From: Polaromonas sp.
GTDB taxonomy: Bacteria; Pseudomonadota; Gammaproteobacteria; Burkholderiales; Burkholderiaceae_C
DNA: 64,000 bases
Direction: 5' to 3'
Assembly: GCF_029945895.1 (NCBI RefSeq)
Contig: NZ_JAQSDL010000043.1
Span: forward strand, 186,001 to 250,000
The notes under the pieces are model-generated. The model was not told where the DNA came from, ran no database searches, and saw only the letters and a program-made list of their open reading frames with translations. Of the stretch, positions 16,422 to 25,159 are shown piece by piece; positions within the stretch are counted from its first letter, which is position 1; each line of letters begins with the position of its first letter. Position numbers and translations under genes: made by a program.

Positions 16422-17345
16422 ATGCTGAGTCCTTCTTCTTCCCATGCCCTGCGCGCCATGTCACTGGACGCGATACGCGGCTTTGAATCGGCGGCGCGGC
16501 ACCTGAGCTTCACGGCAGCGGCCGAGGAGTTGTGCATCACGCAGTCGGCGGTCAGCAAGCAGATCAAAACCCTGGAAGACGCGCTCGGCACAGCGCTCTT
16601 TCTGCGCGGCGGCAAGGGGTTGAGCCTGACGCCGCAGGGCCGTGAGCTTTATGAGGCGGCCCGCGCTGCGCTGGCGCAACTGACCTCGGCCGTGGACCGC
16701 CTGCTGGCGGTCGACCGGGCGTCGGTAGCGGTCACCACCACGCCCTCATTCGCCGCGCTGTGGCTGGCGCCCAAACTCGCGAAATTCCAGCGCCTCGAAC
16801 CCGCCATTGACGTGCGGGTCGATGCCTCGGAAGCCCGGGTGAACCTGGAGCGCGAAGGCATGGACCTGGCCGTGCGGCTCAAGCCTGTCTTGCCCGCCGG
16901 CGAAGGCCCGCCGCCCTTGCTGCAGGAACAAGCGCTGCTGGTCGCGGCGCCCGCCGTGGCGGCGCGCATCCGCTCGGCCACCGACATCCTGCACACGCCG
17001 CTGCTGGTGTACCACGACCCGGCCATGCGCTTTTCGTGGATGTCCTGGACGGCCTGGTACGAGCGCCTGGGCCTGCCGCCGTCGGCCCGGCAGCCTTGCC
17101 TGTATTTTTCGCAGTACGAGCACGTGCTGGCCGCCGCCGTGCAGGGCGCCGGGGTCGCCATCGGTCGCACACCGCTGGTGCTGCCACTGCTGGGCAGTGG
17201 CCAATTGAATGTGGTCCTGCCCGGCCAGACGGTGGCGGGTTTGGGCTACCACATCGTCACGTCGACTCATGGCGGGGAACGGCCGGCGGTGCAAAAATTC
17301 CGTGCCTGGCTGGAGCGCGAACTCGCACAGGAAGCCATCGGCTGA
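16422..17345 (+). CDS. LysR-family transcriptional regulator (GcvA-like)
   Basis: 307-residue LysR protein. The N-terminal winged HTH reads 'FESAARHLSFTAAAEELCITQSAVSKQIKTLE', the classical LysR recognition helix. The C-terminal effector domain contains 'VTTTPSFAALWLAPKLAKFQ', typical of the GcvA/AmpR group. Two starts are possible: ATG 16422, or ATG 16458 just before the HTH. The first is given, with low certainty. The frame is open further upstream but not conserved. Divergent to the DUF2917 gene, which is the likely target. Confidence 0.8.
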   Translation: MLSPSSSHALRAMSLDAIRGFESAARHLSFTAAAEELCITQSAVSKQIKTLEDALGTALFLRGGKGLSLTPQGRELYEAARAALAQLTSAVDRLLAVDRASVAVTTTPSFAALWLAPKLAKFQRLEPAIDVRVDASEARVNLEREGMDLAVRLKPVLPAGEGPPPLLQEQALLVAAPAVAARIRSATDILHTPLLVYHDPAMRFSWMSWTAWYERLGLPPSARQPCLYFSQYEHVLAAAVQGAGVAIGRTPLVLPLLGSGQLNVVLPGQTVAGLGYHIVTSTHGGERPAVQKFRAWLERELAQEAIG

Positions 17346-17376
17346 GGCGAATGACCATGGAGGCCGGAACAGGCTC

Positions 17377-18327
17377 CTAGGCCCAGGCGCCGGTACCTTC
17401 GAGCGCCGGCGACAGGATCGCCTTGCCCCAGCGCAGGGGCAAAGAGGACTCTACCAGGCGCATCGATTGCACGCTGAAACGCATCAGGCGCTGCGCGCCG
17501 GCAAAGCATTGCAGTTCCGGACCGTCCCAGATGATGTCGGCCGTGACCGCCAGGTAAAGCAGGTCGCCCCTGGCGAAATCCATGAACAGCAGCCCGGCGC
17601 GCGGATTCACCACCAGGTTGCCCAGCGTGTTGAAGAAATGGTTGCCGGCGAAGTCCGGCACCGTCAGCACGTCGTCCCCGTCCAGCCGTACAAAGCCGGG
17701 CTTGCCGCCGCGGTGAGACACGTCCACGCCTCCGGCGCGGCCCGCCTGCACGCTGTCGCCGGCGTAGGCCGTGGCGATAAAAAACGTGTCGGCACCGGCG
17801 ATGATCCGGCGCGCCGCAGCGTTGAGTTTCAACAGCTCGTGCACCACTGGCGCGGCACTGCTTCGGTCGCCCGGATGCACTGGCTCGCGCGCCTGGATGT
17901 ATTTGGGACAGTTGCCGAAACTCTGGCTGACCTCCACCGTGAAACCCGCAGCACCCACCCCGTGCAACACGCCGTTCATGCGATTGCGCCGGCGCGTGTG
18001 CGGCGTGATGCCGAGCAGGCCGATGGGGGCGCCTTCTGCCAGGTTGGCTGCCAGCGGATCACCCGCCAGCGGCTGCGCCTGGAGAACCAGATGCTGCGGA
18101 TCCGGGGAACGGATAAATCCCGGTGCTTGCACCAGCACCGAGGCCCAGGGCTGGGCGTCGGTGTCCAGGGTACCGACAATGACCCATGGCAGCTGTTCAA
18201 AAAAATCCCGATGCTGATCCGGCATGAAGTTGCGGATCACCTGCGGGCCGATCTGAGTCAGGCGCTCCTGCACGCCCACGCGCGCCTGCACTGCACGTTC
18301 GCCTTCGTGAAACACGGGCGGGGTCAT
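17377..18327 (-). CDS. Pyridoxamine 5'-phosphate oxidase-like flavoprotein
   Basis: 316-residue protein with a split-barrel flavin-binding fold: 'FFEQLPWVIVGTLDTDAQPWASVLVQAPGFI', 'GLLGITPHTRRRNRMNG', 'GGKPGFVRLDGDDVLTVPDFAGNHFFNTLGNLVVNPRAGLLFMDF' (quoted here as landmarks, spread over residues 45-260). Two PNPOx-like repeats appear to be present. Members of this group bind FMN, FAD or F420 and are mostly uncharacterised. ATG 18327 has a GGGGGA ribosome site. It follows the glutathione transferase gene by 43 bases on the same strand, so it is likely part of a LysR-controlled detoxification pair. Confidence 0.7.
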   Translation of the reverse strand: MTPPVFHEGERAVQARVGVQERLTQIGPQVIRNFMPDQHRDFFEQLPWVIVGTLDTDAQPWASVLVQAPGFIRSPDPQHLVLQAQPLAGDPLAANLAEGAPIGLLGITPHTRRRNRMNGVLHGVGAAGFTVEVSQSFGNCPKYIQAREPVHPGDRSSAAPVVHELLKLNAAARRIIAGADTFFIATAYAGDSVQAGRAGGVDVSHRGGKPGFVRLDGDDVLTVPDFAGNHFFNTLGNLVVNPRAGLLFMDFARGDLLYLAVTADIIWDGPELQCFAGAQRLMRFSVQSMRLVESSLPLRWGKAILSPALEGTGAWA

Positions 18328-18370
18328 GAAATCCCCCCTGCGGTATTCACCCCGGAAACAATCCTTCGTT

Positions 18371-19024
18371 TCATGCTGCCAGCCCAACAGGGGTCCTCAC
18401 CATCGGCACAAAACCCGGCAAGGCCTCAATACGGGCCAGCCAGGCGCGCAGCGCCGGATAGGGATCCAGCGACACCTTGCCTTCAGGCGCATGCGCCACA
18501 TAGCTGTAGTTGGCGATGTCGGCCAGCGTCGGCGCGCTGCCGACCAGAAAGGGGGCGCGGGCCAACTCCTGCTCCATCACTTCGAACAGGGCATGGGCAC
18601 TTGCCACGGCCTCGGCATTTTCCGGCCGTTTGAACAACTGGTTGACGCGCGCTGCGGCCGGGCCGAAAGCGAGTTGTCCTGCGGCGACCGACAACCAGCG
18701 CTGAACGTTGGCGGCGGCCAGTGGCTCGCGCGGCAACCACTGATGATCAGCCCCAGCGGCATACCGACCTGCAAGGTACACGAGGATGGCATTGGAGTCC
18801 GCCAGGGTGACCTCTCCGTCCTGAATCACCGGCACCTGACCAAACGTATTCATGGCCAGAAACGCCGGCGCTTTATGCCCTTTGGCCATCAGGTCGATCT
18901 CGATCAACTCAAAAGGCAGCTTGAGCAGGGACAGGAAAAGTTCGACCCGGTGAGAGTGCCCGGAAATGACGACGCGGTGGAGTTTGATGGGCTGCGCGGG
19001 GGCGACCGTGTGGTGTGTGCTCAT
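18371..19024 (-). CDS. Glutathione S-transferase family protein
   Basis: 217-residue soluble GST. The thioredoxin-like N-terminal half holds 'FLAMNTFGQVPVIQDGEVTLADSNAILVYLA', with the cis-proline (VPV) and the DS glutathione-binding motif. The helical C-terminal half contains 'PTLADIANYSYVAHA', the N-capping box region. The first strand has 'VVISGHSHRVELFL', suggesting a serine-type active site. Divergent LysR regulator at 19146 with an inverted-repeat operator between them; the next gene on this strand is a flavoprotein. Substrate is unknown. Confidence 0.85.
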   Translation of the reverse strand: MSTHHTVAPAQPIKLHRVVISGHSHRVELFLSLLKLPFELIEIDLMAKGHKAPAFLAMNTFGQVPVIQDGEVTLADSNAILVYLAGRYAAGADHQWLPREPLAAANVQRWLSVAAGQLAFGPAAARVNQLFKRPENAEAVASAHALFEVMEQELARAPFLVGSAPTLADIANYSYVAHAPEGKVSLDPYPALRAWLARIEALPGFVPMVRTPVGLAA

Positions 19025-19096
19025 GCATATTCCTTCGAAAATGAGTTCAGGTGAAGGTATTTTGTTTGATCCGATAACATGAATAAATACTCAAAA

Positions 19097-19115
19097 TTGG
19101 ATTTAACTCATCCAA
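19097..19115. promoter_or_regulatory. Probable LysR operator between GST and LysR genes
   Basis: TTGGAT-TTAACTC-ATCCAA, a perfect 6-bp dyad with 7-bp spacer, containing T-N11-A. It sits in an unusually AT-rich divergent region (19025-19145). The surrounding sequence continues the symmetry loosely (ATGAATAAATACTC on the left, GGAGTAATTCAT on the right), as expected for an extended LysR footprint. Confidence 0.6.
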
Positions 19116-19145
19116 AATTCGGAGTAATTCATTTAGCATGAGCCC

Positions 19146-20066
19146 ATGGACAAATTCAAGGCCATGCAGGCATTTATCCACATCGCGGAAGAAGGCAGCC
19201 TGACCGCCGCGGCGCGGGTCATGGAATCGTCTTTACCCGCCATGGTGCGCACCCTCGCCAGTCTCGAGAGCCACCTGGGTGTGCGGCTTTTCAACCGCAC
19301 GACCCGGCGCATCGCGCTCACAGACGAGGGGCGCCGCTACCTGATTTTTTGTGAGCAGGTACTCGCAACGGTGCAGGAGGCCGAGGCATCGGTAAGCCCC
19401 CAGATGGGGGAGCCACGCGGCCAGCTCGTCATCACCGCGCCGGTGTTGTTTGGACAGATGTATGTGGCGCCTGCGGTCACCCGATTTGTGCAACGCTACA
19501 GCGAGGTGGGTTGCCGGGTGATGCTCCACGACCGGGTGCTCAATCTCCTGGAAGAGGGAATCGACGTGGGCATCCGCATCGGCGAGCTGGAAGACTCTTC
19601 ACTGGTAGCGCAGAAAGTCTTCGGGATACGCCGCCTGGTGGTCGCCAGCCCGGACTACCTGCGCAAACACGGTGTGCCGGGACATCCGCGCGACCTGCGG
19701 TCTGCCAATTGCGTTCGGTTTACCGCGCCGACGGGCCCGTGGTGGACTTTTCACGAAAAGGGGAAAACCTTCACGGTACCTGTCACTGGCAATCTCGAAT
19801 TCAACAACGCTGCGCCTGCGGTCGAGGCCTGCGTTGCAGGGATGGGTTTTGGCATGTTCATCTCGTACCAGGTCGCCCCCTACGTGCAGCAGAAAAGGCT
19901 CACCGTGGTGCTCGACAGTTTTGAGCCGCCGCTGCGTCCGGTCAGCGTGGTTTATCCCCACTCGCGCCTTCTGCCGGCGCGCACGCGGATTTTCATTGAA
20001 TGGATCAAGGCCGAACTGTTGCAGCTCAATCACGCTGCCCCGCCTCAGCCGCATCGGGAACGATGA
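19146..20066 (+). CDS. LysR-family transcriptional regulator
   Basis: 306-residue LysR protein. The N-terminus reads 'MDKFKAMQAFIHIAEEGSLTAAARVMESSLPAMVRTLASLE', the DNA-binding helix-turn-helix. 'LVITAPVLFGQMYVAPAVTRFVQRY' begins the effector-binding domain. The type resembles the CrgA/DmlR-like group common in betaproteobacteria. It is transcribed divergently from the GST-flavoprotein pair and is likely its regulator. Confidence 0.85.
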   Translation: MDKFKAMQAFIHIAEEGSLTAAARVMESSLPAMVRTLASLESHLGVRLFNRTTRRIALTDEGRRYLIFCEQVLATVQEAEASVSPQMGEPRGQLVITAPVLFGQMYVAPAVTRFVQRYSEVGCRVMLHDRVLNLLEEGIDVGIRIGELEDSSLVAQKVFGIRRLVVASPDYLRKHGVPGHPRDLRSANCVRFTAPTGPWWTFHEKGKTFTVPVTGNLEFNNAAPAVEACVAGMGFGMFISYQVAPYVQQKRLTVVLDSFEPPLRPVSVVYPHSRLLPARTRIFIEWIKAELLQLNHAAPPQPHRER

Positions 20067-20134
20067 CCCCCGCCGGGCATGGGCGACGGACCGGTGGTAA
20101 GGTCGGCGCCAACTCTTTCCAATGATGGCAACCC

Positions 20135-21517
20135 ATGAAAAATTTCGACTTTGACCTGTTCGTCATAGGCGGTGGCAGCGGCGGCGTGCGCGCTGCACGC
20201 ATGGCCGCGCAGCGCGGTGCACGCGTGGCGCTGGCCGAGGTGGCGGCCATGGGCGGCACCTGCGTCAACGTCGGTTGCATTCCGAAAAAGTTGTACAGCT
20301 ACGCGGCACACTATGCCGAAGCCTTTGAAGAATCGCGCGGCTTTGGCTGGACCGGCGAGGCGCCAGTGTTCGACTGGGAGCGGCTCAAGACCAACCGGGC
20401 GCTGGAAATCTCGCGCCTGAACGGCGTCTACATCCAGCTGCTGCAGGGCTCGGGCGTCCAGATCATCGAGGGCTGGGCCACACTGGCCGACGCCCACACG
20501 GTGGAAGTGGAGGGCCGTCGCTACAGTGCGAAACACATCCTGGTCGCCACCGGCGGCCGGCCCAGCCTGCCGGAGGTGAAAGGCCGCGAGCTCGTCATCA
20601 CCTCGGACCAGATTTTCGACATCGCTCCTTTTCCCACGCGCCTGCTGGTGGTGGGCGGTGGCTACATCGCCTGCGAATTTTCCTCCATCTTCAACGGCCT
20701 GGGGGCGAAAGTCACCCAGCTGTACCGCGGCGCCCAGGTGCTGCGCGGCTTCGACGCGGAAGTGCGTTCCTTCGTGGCCGCGGAAATTGTCAAGACCGGC
20801 GTGGACTTGCGGCTGCACGCCGACGTGGCGGCCATCAGCCGGGCGGCGGACGGGCTGCATGTGCAACTGCAGGACGGCAGCAGCACCACGGTGGACGCGG
20901 TGCTGTACGCGACGGGCCGCCTGCCGAACGTGGCCGGCCTGGGCCTGGAAAACGCGGGCGTCCCGCTCAACCACCAGGGGGCGATTGAGGTCAACGCGCA
21001 CTACCAGACGGCGGTGCCGTCCATCTACGCGCTGGGCGACGTGACCGCACGCATCCAGCTGACGCCGGTGGCACTGGGCGAGGCCATGGTGGTGGTTGAC
21101 CACCTGTTCGGCGCCGCAGCCGGCAAAAAGCCGCGCCACATGAGTTACGACTTCATCCCGACCGCGGTGTTCACCCATCCGAACATTGGCACCGTGGGTT
21201 ATTCGGAAGCCGATGCGCGCAAGGAATTCGGCAAGGTCAGCATCTACCGCAGCGAGTTCAAGGCGCTCAAGCACACGCTGAGCGGCAGCACAGAACGCAC
21301 GCTGATGAAGCTGGTGGTGGACGACGCCTCCGACCGTGTGGTCGGACTGCACATGGTGGGCGCCGACGCGGGTGAAGTGGTTCAGGGTTTTGCCGTGGCC
21401 ATGAAGGCCGGAGCCACCAAGGCCGTTTTCGACAGCACCATCGGCATCCACCCGACGGCGGCGGAGGAGTTTGTCACGATGCGCGAGCCGGTGAAAGAGC
21501 CGGCGCGCGGTCCCTGA
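20135..21517 (+). CDS. gor: Glutathione-disulfide reductase
   Basis: 460-residue FAD-dependent disulfide reductase. The FAD motif GGGSGG is at 12-17, the redox-active disulfide C43-VNVG-C48 is in 'GGTCVNVGCIPKK', the NADPH Rossmann motif is 'VVGGGYIACEF', and the C-terminal catalytic 'HPTAAEE' is present. These match glutathione reductase (NADPH + GSSG to 2 GSH) better than lipoamide or mercuric reductase. The nearby GST gene, in the same part of the window, uses its product. The gene is convergent with phnM, and a long hairpin lies between their stops. Confidence 0.92.
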   Translation: MKNFDFDLFVIGGGSGGVRAARMAAQRGARVALAEVAAMGGTCVNVGCIPKKLYSYAAHYAEAFEESRGFGWTGEAPVFDWERLKTNRALEISRLNGVYIQLLQGSGVQIIEGWATLADAHTVEVEGRRYSAKHILVATGGRPSLPEVKGRELVITSDQIFDIAPFPTRLLVVGGGYIACEFSSIFNGLGAKVTQLYRGAQVLRGFDAEVRSFVAAEIVKTGVDLRLHADVAAISRAADGLHVQLQDGSSTTVDAVLYATGRLPNVAGLGLENAGVPLNHQGAIEVNAHYQTAVPSIYALGDVTARIQLTPVALGEAMVVVDHLFGAAAGKKPRHMSYDFIPTAVFTHPNIGTVGYSEADARKEFGKVSIYRSEFKALKHTLSGSTERTLMKLVVDDASDRVVGLHMVGADAGEVVQGFAVAMKAGATKAVFDSTIGIHPTAAEEFVTMREPVKEPARGP

Positions 21518-21521
21518 GCAA

Positions 21522-21555
21522 GCCGGCGGGCACGCGGTGCCGCGTTCCCGCCGGC
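21522..21555. terminator. Long GC hairpin between convergent gor and phnM
   Basis: Two nested stems: GCCGGCGGG (21522-21530) with CCCGCCGGC (21547-21555), and ACGCGG with CCGCGT inside, separated by one unpaired base on each side and a 2-base loop. There is no clear T-run on either side. It probably stabilises or terminates both convergent transcripts. Confidence 0.6.
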
Positions 21556-21559
21556 AGAC

Positions 21560-22699
21560 TCAAAACGCGCGCACGCCCTGGTGCCAGGCCGCCCGCACAA
21601 TGGGCATGTCACCGCTCATGCGGACCCGGATCAGGTCCGCGCGCAGGCCGGGGGCCAGTTCTCCGCGGTCTGTCAGGCCGATGGCGCGGGCCGGGTTGCG
21701 TGTGACGGTGTTGACGGCCTTGGGCAGGCTCCAGCCGGCCGTATCACGCAGCAGAAAGGCTGACTGCAGCAGGCTGGCGGGCACATAGTCCGACGAAAAA
21801 ATATCGAGCAGGTCGAGCTGCGCCAGTTCCGCCGCCGACACATTGCCCGAATGCGAGCCGCCCTTGACCAGGTTGGGGCCGCCCATGACGATGCCCATGC
21901 CCGCCGCGCGGGCCGCCCGGGCGGCCGCCACAGTGGTCGGAAATTCCGAGATGGCGATGCCTTCCTTGCTGGCCTGCTCGACATGCGCCACTTCCGTGTC
22001 ATCGTGGCTCGCCACCGGCAGGTCCCGGGCGCGGCTGCCGGCAATGACAGCCGCCCGGTTGGGAATGGCAAAACGCTCCTGATGTGCCCGGCGTTCCTGC
22101 ACCAGGGTCTCATATTCCGCGTCATTGAAGCTGCCGTAACGCTCGGCATAACGCCGGTACTTGCCGAGGTCGCGCCACTGACGCTGGCCCGGCGTGTGGT
22201 CCATCACGCTGACCAGTTCGAGCAGCGAGTCGTCGGCATAGTGTTCGAACACTTCCACGATGTCGGGAGCCGAGACCTCGCAGCGCAGGTGCAGCAGGTG
22301 CTCGACCCGCAGCAGGCCTTCGGCGCGGCACTCGTGCAAGGCCTCGATCGACACATGCTGGGTCTGGCTGCGTGTACCGCCCTGGTCCATGTCCCCGATC
22401 ACCACGGAATCGAGCACTGTCATGATGCCAGCGGCCGCGCACAGCGCGTCATGCATGACCGTGGCGGAGTGGGCGTTCCACAACACGCCCGGACGCGGCA
22501 CCAGGTGTTTTTCGAGGTTGTCGGTGTGCAACTCGACCAGGCCGGGCAGCAACCAGTCGCCGGCCCAGTCTTCCGCCCCGGTCACCGAGGTGTCACCGCG
22601 CTCGACGGATCGGATGAGGCCAGCTTCGACCACCAGACAGCCGGTGAACTCTTCGTCAGCCGTGACAATTCTTGCGTTTTTGATGATTTTCTGCTTCAT
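21560..22699 (-). CDS. phnM: Alpha-D-ribose 1-methylphosphonate 5-triphosphate diphosphatase PhnM
   Basis: 379-residue amidohydrolase-superfamily enzyme that removes pyrophosphate from the 5-triphosphate made by the PhnGHIL step of the C-P lyase pathway. The metal site shows as 'VELHTDNLEKH' (HxD in place of HxH), 'VMDHTPGQRQW', 'ASHDDTEVAH' and 'GGSHSGN'. The length is normal for PhnM. It is the last gene of phnGHIJKLM and follows phnL by 14 bases. The product, ribose 1-methylphosphonate 5-phosphate, is the PhnJ substrate. Confidence 0.95.
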   Translation of the reverse strand: MKQKIIKNARIVTADEEFTGCLVVEAGLIRSVERGDTSVTGAEDWAGDWLLPGLVELHTDNLEKHLVPRPGVLWNAHSATVMHDALCAAAGIMTVLDSVVIGDMDQGGTRSQTQHVSIEALHECRAEGLLRVEHLLHLRCEVSAPDIVEVFEHYADDSLLELVSVMDHTPGQRQWRDLGKYRRYAERYGSFNDAEYETLVQERRAHQERFAIPNRAAVIAGSRARDLPVASHDDTEVAHVEQASKEGIAISEFPTTVAAARAARAAGMGIVMGGPNLVKGGSHSGNVSAAELAQLDLLDIFSSDYVPASLLQSAFLLRDTAGWSLPKAVNTVTRNPARAIGLTDRGELAPGLRADLIRVRMSGDMPIVRAAWHQGVRAF

Positions 22700-22713
22700 G
22701 GAGATCTTCCGGT

Positions 22714-23412
22714 TCAGTTTGATTTTCGATAGTTTTCAACATCCAGGCAGCGGCTGGCCACCGCTTCGCGCACTTCGTCGTCATGAAAGATTCCGACCAC
22801 GGCGGCCCCACGCGCACGCGCCGCATGAATCAACTCCACCACGACGCGGCGGTTGTCGGCGTCCAGCGAGGCGGTTGGTTCGTCGAGCAGCAGCACGGGG
22901 TGATTGGCGATCAGGCCATGCGCGATGTTCACACGCTGCTGCTCACCGCCGGAAAAGGTCGCGGGCGGCAGGTGCCACAGACGCTCGTGCAGGTTCAGGC
23001 GCGCCAGCCACTGTGCGGCCTGGTCGCGCGCCTCGTCTGCGGCCACGCCGAGGCGCCGCAGCGGCTCGGCCACGATGTCCAGCGTCGAGACCCGTGGAAT
23101 CACGCGCAGGAATTGCGACACATAACCGAGCGTGCGGCGGCGCACATCCAGCACCTCCCGCGGTGGTGCCGCGGACAGGCTGATCCACTGCGCCTGGTGG
23201 CGGATGCGCACCTCCCCGCTGCTGGCGCTGTAATTGCCGTACAGGCAACGCAGCAAGGAACTTTTTCCGCTGCCGGAATGGCCGGTCAAGGCCAGGCACT
23301 CACCGGAGGCGACGCTCAGGCTGATGCCGGAAAAAACAGGCAGCGCGATGCCGCCTCGCGCGTGCAGGGTGAAGGTCTTGGAGAGATCGCTGGTTTCTAG
23401 GACAGATGTCAT
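22714..23412 (-). CDS. phnL: C-P lyase ABC-type ATPase PhnL
   Basis: 232-residue ABC-like ATPase. Walker A is 'GHSGSGKS', the signature is 'FSGGEQQRVNIA', and Walker B is 'VLLLDEPTASLD'. In the pathway PhnL helps PhnG/H/I displace adenine from a nucleoside triphosphate by the phosphonate. It is not paired with a permease, in keeping with PhnK/PhnL being soluble parts of the C-P lyase machine. It starts 20 bases after phnK. Confidence 0.93.
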   Translation of the reverse strand: MTSVLETSDLSKTFTLHARGGIALPVFSGISLSVASGECLALTGHSGSGKSSLLRCLYGNYSASSGEVRIRHQAQWISLSAAPPREVLDVRRRTLGYVSQFLRVIPRVSTLDIVAEPLRRLGVAADEARDQAAQWLARLNLHERLWHLPPATFSGGEQQRVNIAHGLIANHPVLLLDEPTASLDADNRRVVVELIHAARARGAAVVGIFHDDEVREAVASRCLDVENYRKSN

Positions 23413-23432
23413 GGTGATGTTCGGGTGGCGAA

Positions 23433-24257
23433 TCAGGGGGTGAGAACGGAAGACACCAGCAGCTGGGTGTAGGGATGCTGCGGGTCGTCGAGCACACGGT
23501 CGGTCAGGCCCTGCTCGACCACGCAGCCGTCTTTCATGACCAGCATGCGGTGCGCCAGCAGGCGCGCCACCGCGAGGTCATGCGTGACAATCACGGCCGC
23601 CAGGTGGAGCTGGTCCACCAGTTCGCGCAGCAGATCAAGGAGCCGCGCCTGCACCGAGACATCCAGCCCGGTGGTCGGCTCGTCCATGAAGACCAGCCGC
23701 GGATGGGTCACCAGGTTGCGCGCAATCTGCAGGCGCTGCTGCATGCCGCCCGAGTAGGTGCCGGGCAGGTCGTCGATGCGGTCCACATCGAGTTCGACCC
23801 GTTCCATCCAGCTCAGGGCCTCGCCGCGCAGCTTGCCGTAATGGCGCGCCCCCAGGGCCATCATGCGTTCGCCGATGTTGGCGCCGCCGGAAACATTCAT
23901 GCGCAGGCCGTCGCGCGCATGCTGCTCGACAAAACCCCAGTCGGTGCGGGCCAGCCAGCGCAGCCGCGCCTCGGACAGCCCGGCCAGATCCACCAGCCCG
24001 GACGCACCGCGTGCTGCGGCAACGCCGCTGCCGGCCTCCTCCCGCAGGTCGTAATGGACCGACCCTTCGTCACACGCCAGGCGGGATGCCAGCAAACGCA
24101 GCAGCGTGGACTTGCCGGAGCCGGATTCACCGACGACCGCCAGCACCTCGCCGGGGTAGAGGTCAAAACTCACACCGCGGCAGGCCCAGCGCAGGCGCTG
24201 GCCCTGCATGAACTGCTTGCCGGCGTCGCGTACGGACAGGAGGAGATCGTCGCTCAT
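23433..24257 (-). CDS. phnK: C-P lyase ABC-type ATPase PhnK
   Basis: 274-residue ABC-like ATPase. Walker A is 'GESGSGKS' and the signature is 'YSGGMQQRLQIARNL', followed by 'LVFMDEPTTGLDVSVQ' and 'VTHDLAVARLLAHRMLVM'. The C-terminus 'HPYTQLLVSS' is shared with oligopeptide-transporter ATPases, the closest outgroup. PhnK docks on the PhnGHIJ core complex. The start overlaps phnJ by 4 bases (ATGA-type coupling). Confidence 0.93.
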   Translation of the reverse strand: MSDDLLLSVRDAGKQFMQGQRLRWACRGVSFDLYPGEVLAVVGESGSGKSTLLRLLASRLACDEGSVHYDLREEAGSGVAAARGASGLVDLAGLSEARLRWLARTDWGFVEQHARDGLRMNVSGGANIGERMMALGARHYGKLRGEALSWMERVELDVDRIDDLPGTYSGGMQQRLQIARNLVTHPRLVFMDEPTTGLDVSVQARLLDLLRELVDQLHLAAVIVTHDLAVARLLAHRMLVMKDGCVVEQGLTDRVLDDPQHPYTQLLVSSVLTP

Positions 24258-25159
24258 TGCGCGCCCCCCACTGCCTGGCGCGCCAGCGCGTCCGGCATCT
24301 GTACGGCCTGCTGCAGGCCCACATGCCCGGCCTCACGGCGTCCGCTGCAGAAGTCACTGTCCGAACAGACAAACAGGCGGCTTCCTTCGTCATCCACAAT
24401 CATCTCGTCGAGAAAACTCTCCGCCGCGCCACACAGGGCGCAGGCGTGCTCCCAGCGCTGCACTTCAAACGGGTGGTCTTCAAAATCCAGGCTGCGCACA
24501 GCGGTGTAAGGCGGGATGGCGTAAATGCGTTTCTCCCGCCCTGCGCCGAACAGCTGCAGGGCCGGGTTCATGTGCATCTTGGGGTTGTCGAACTTCGGTA
24601 TCGGCGAAGGAGAGGTCAGGTAGCGCTCGTTGACCAGCACCGGATAATCGTAGGTCTTGGAGATCGCGCCGAGCTGGGCGATGTCCTCGTAGAGCTTGAC
24701 GTTCATCAGCCCGTATTCTCCCAGCGCATGCATGGTGATGGTTTCGAGGCGGCGCGGCTCCAGCCGGAACAGCGGCTCCGGCATGGGCACCTGGTAAACA
24801 ATGGTTTGCGCTTCAGTCAAGGCGGCTTCCGGAATGCGGTGCCGCGTCTGGATGATGGTGGCCTTGGCGGTTTTTTCCGTCGTCGGCACACCGGTGGTGC
24901 GTGCGAAAAAACGGCGGATGTTGACCGCATTGGTGGTGTCGTCGGCCCCCTGGTCAATCACCTTGAGCACATCCGTTCGGCCGATGATGCTGGCCGTGAC
25001 CTGAACGCCACCGGTACCCCAACCGTAGGCGAAGGGCATTTCACGCGAGCCGAAAGGCACCTGGTAACCCGGAATGGCGACCGCCTTGAGCATGGCGCGG
25101 CGGATCATTTTTTTGGTGCGTTCGTCAAGAAATCCGAAGTTGTAATGTTCGTCCATCAT
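24254..25159 (-). CDS. phnJ: Carbon-phosphorus lyase PhnJ (radical SAM)
   Basis: 301-residue catalytic subunit that cleaves the C-P bond of ribose 1-alkylphosphonate 5-phosphate to an alkane and the 1,2-cyclic phosphate. The unusual four-cysteine cluster is present with the E. coli spacing, CxxC-x21-C-x5-C, in 'CALCGAAES...FVCSDSDFC' at about residues 235-266. The N-terminus 'YNFGFLDERTKKMIRRA' and the glycine-rich 'AYGWGTGGVQ' are typical. It overlaps phnI and phnK by 4 bases on each side, as expected for a fixed-stoichiometry complex. Confidence 0.96.
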   Translation of the reverse strand: MMDEHYNFGFLDERTKKMIRRAMLKAVAIPGYQVPFGSREMPFAYGWGTGGVQVTASIIGRTDVLKVIDQGADDTTNAVNIRRFFARTTGVPTTEKTAKATIIQTRHRIPEAALTEAQTIVYQVPMPEPLFRLEPRRLETITMHALGEYGLMNVKLYEDIAQLGAISKTYDYPVLVNERYLTSPSPIPKFDNPKMHMNPALQLFGAGREKRIYAIPPYTAVRSLDFEDHPFEVQRWEHACALCGAAESFLDEMIVDDEGSRLFVCSDSDFCSGRREAGHVGLQQAVQMPDALARQAVGGAQ

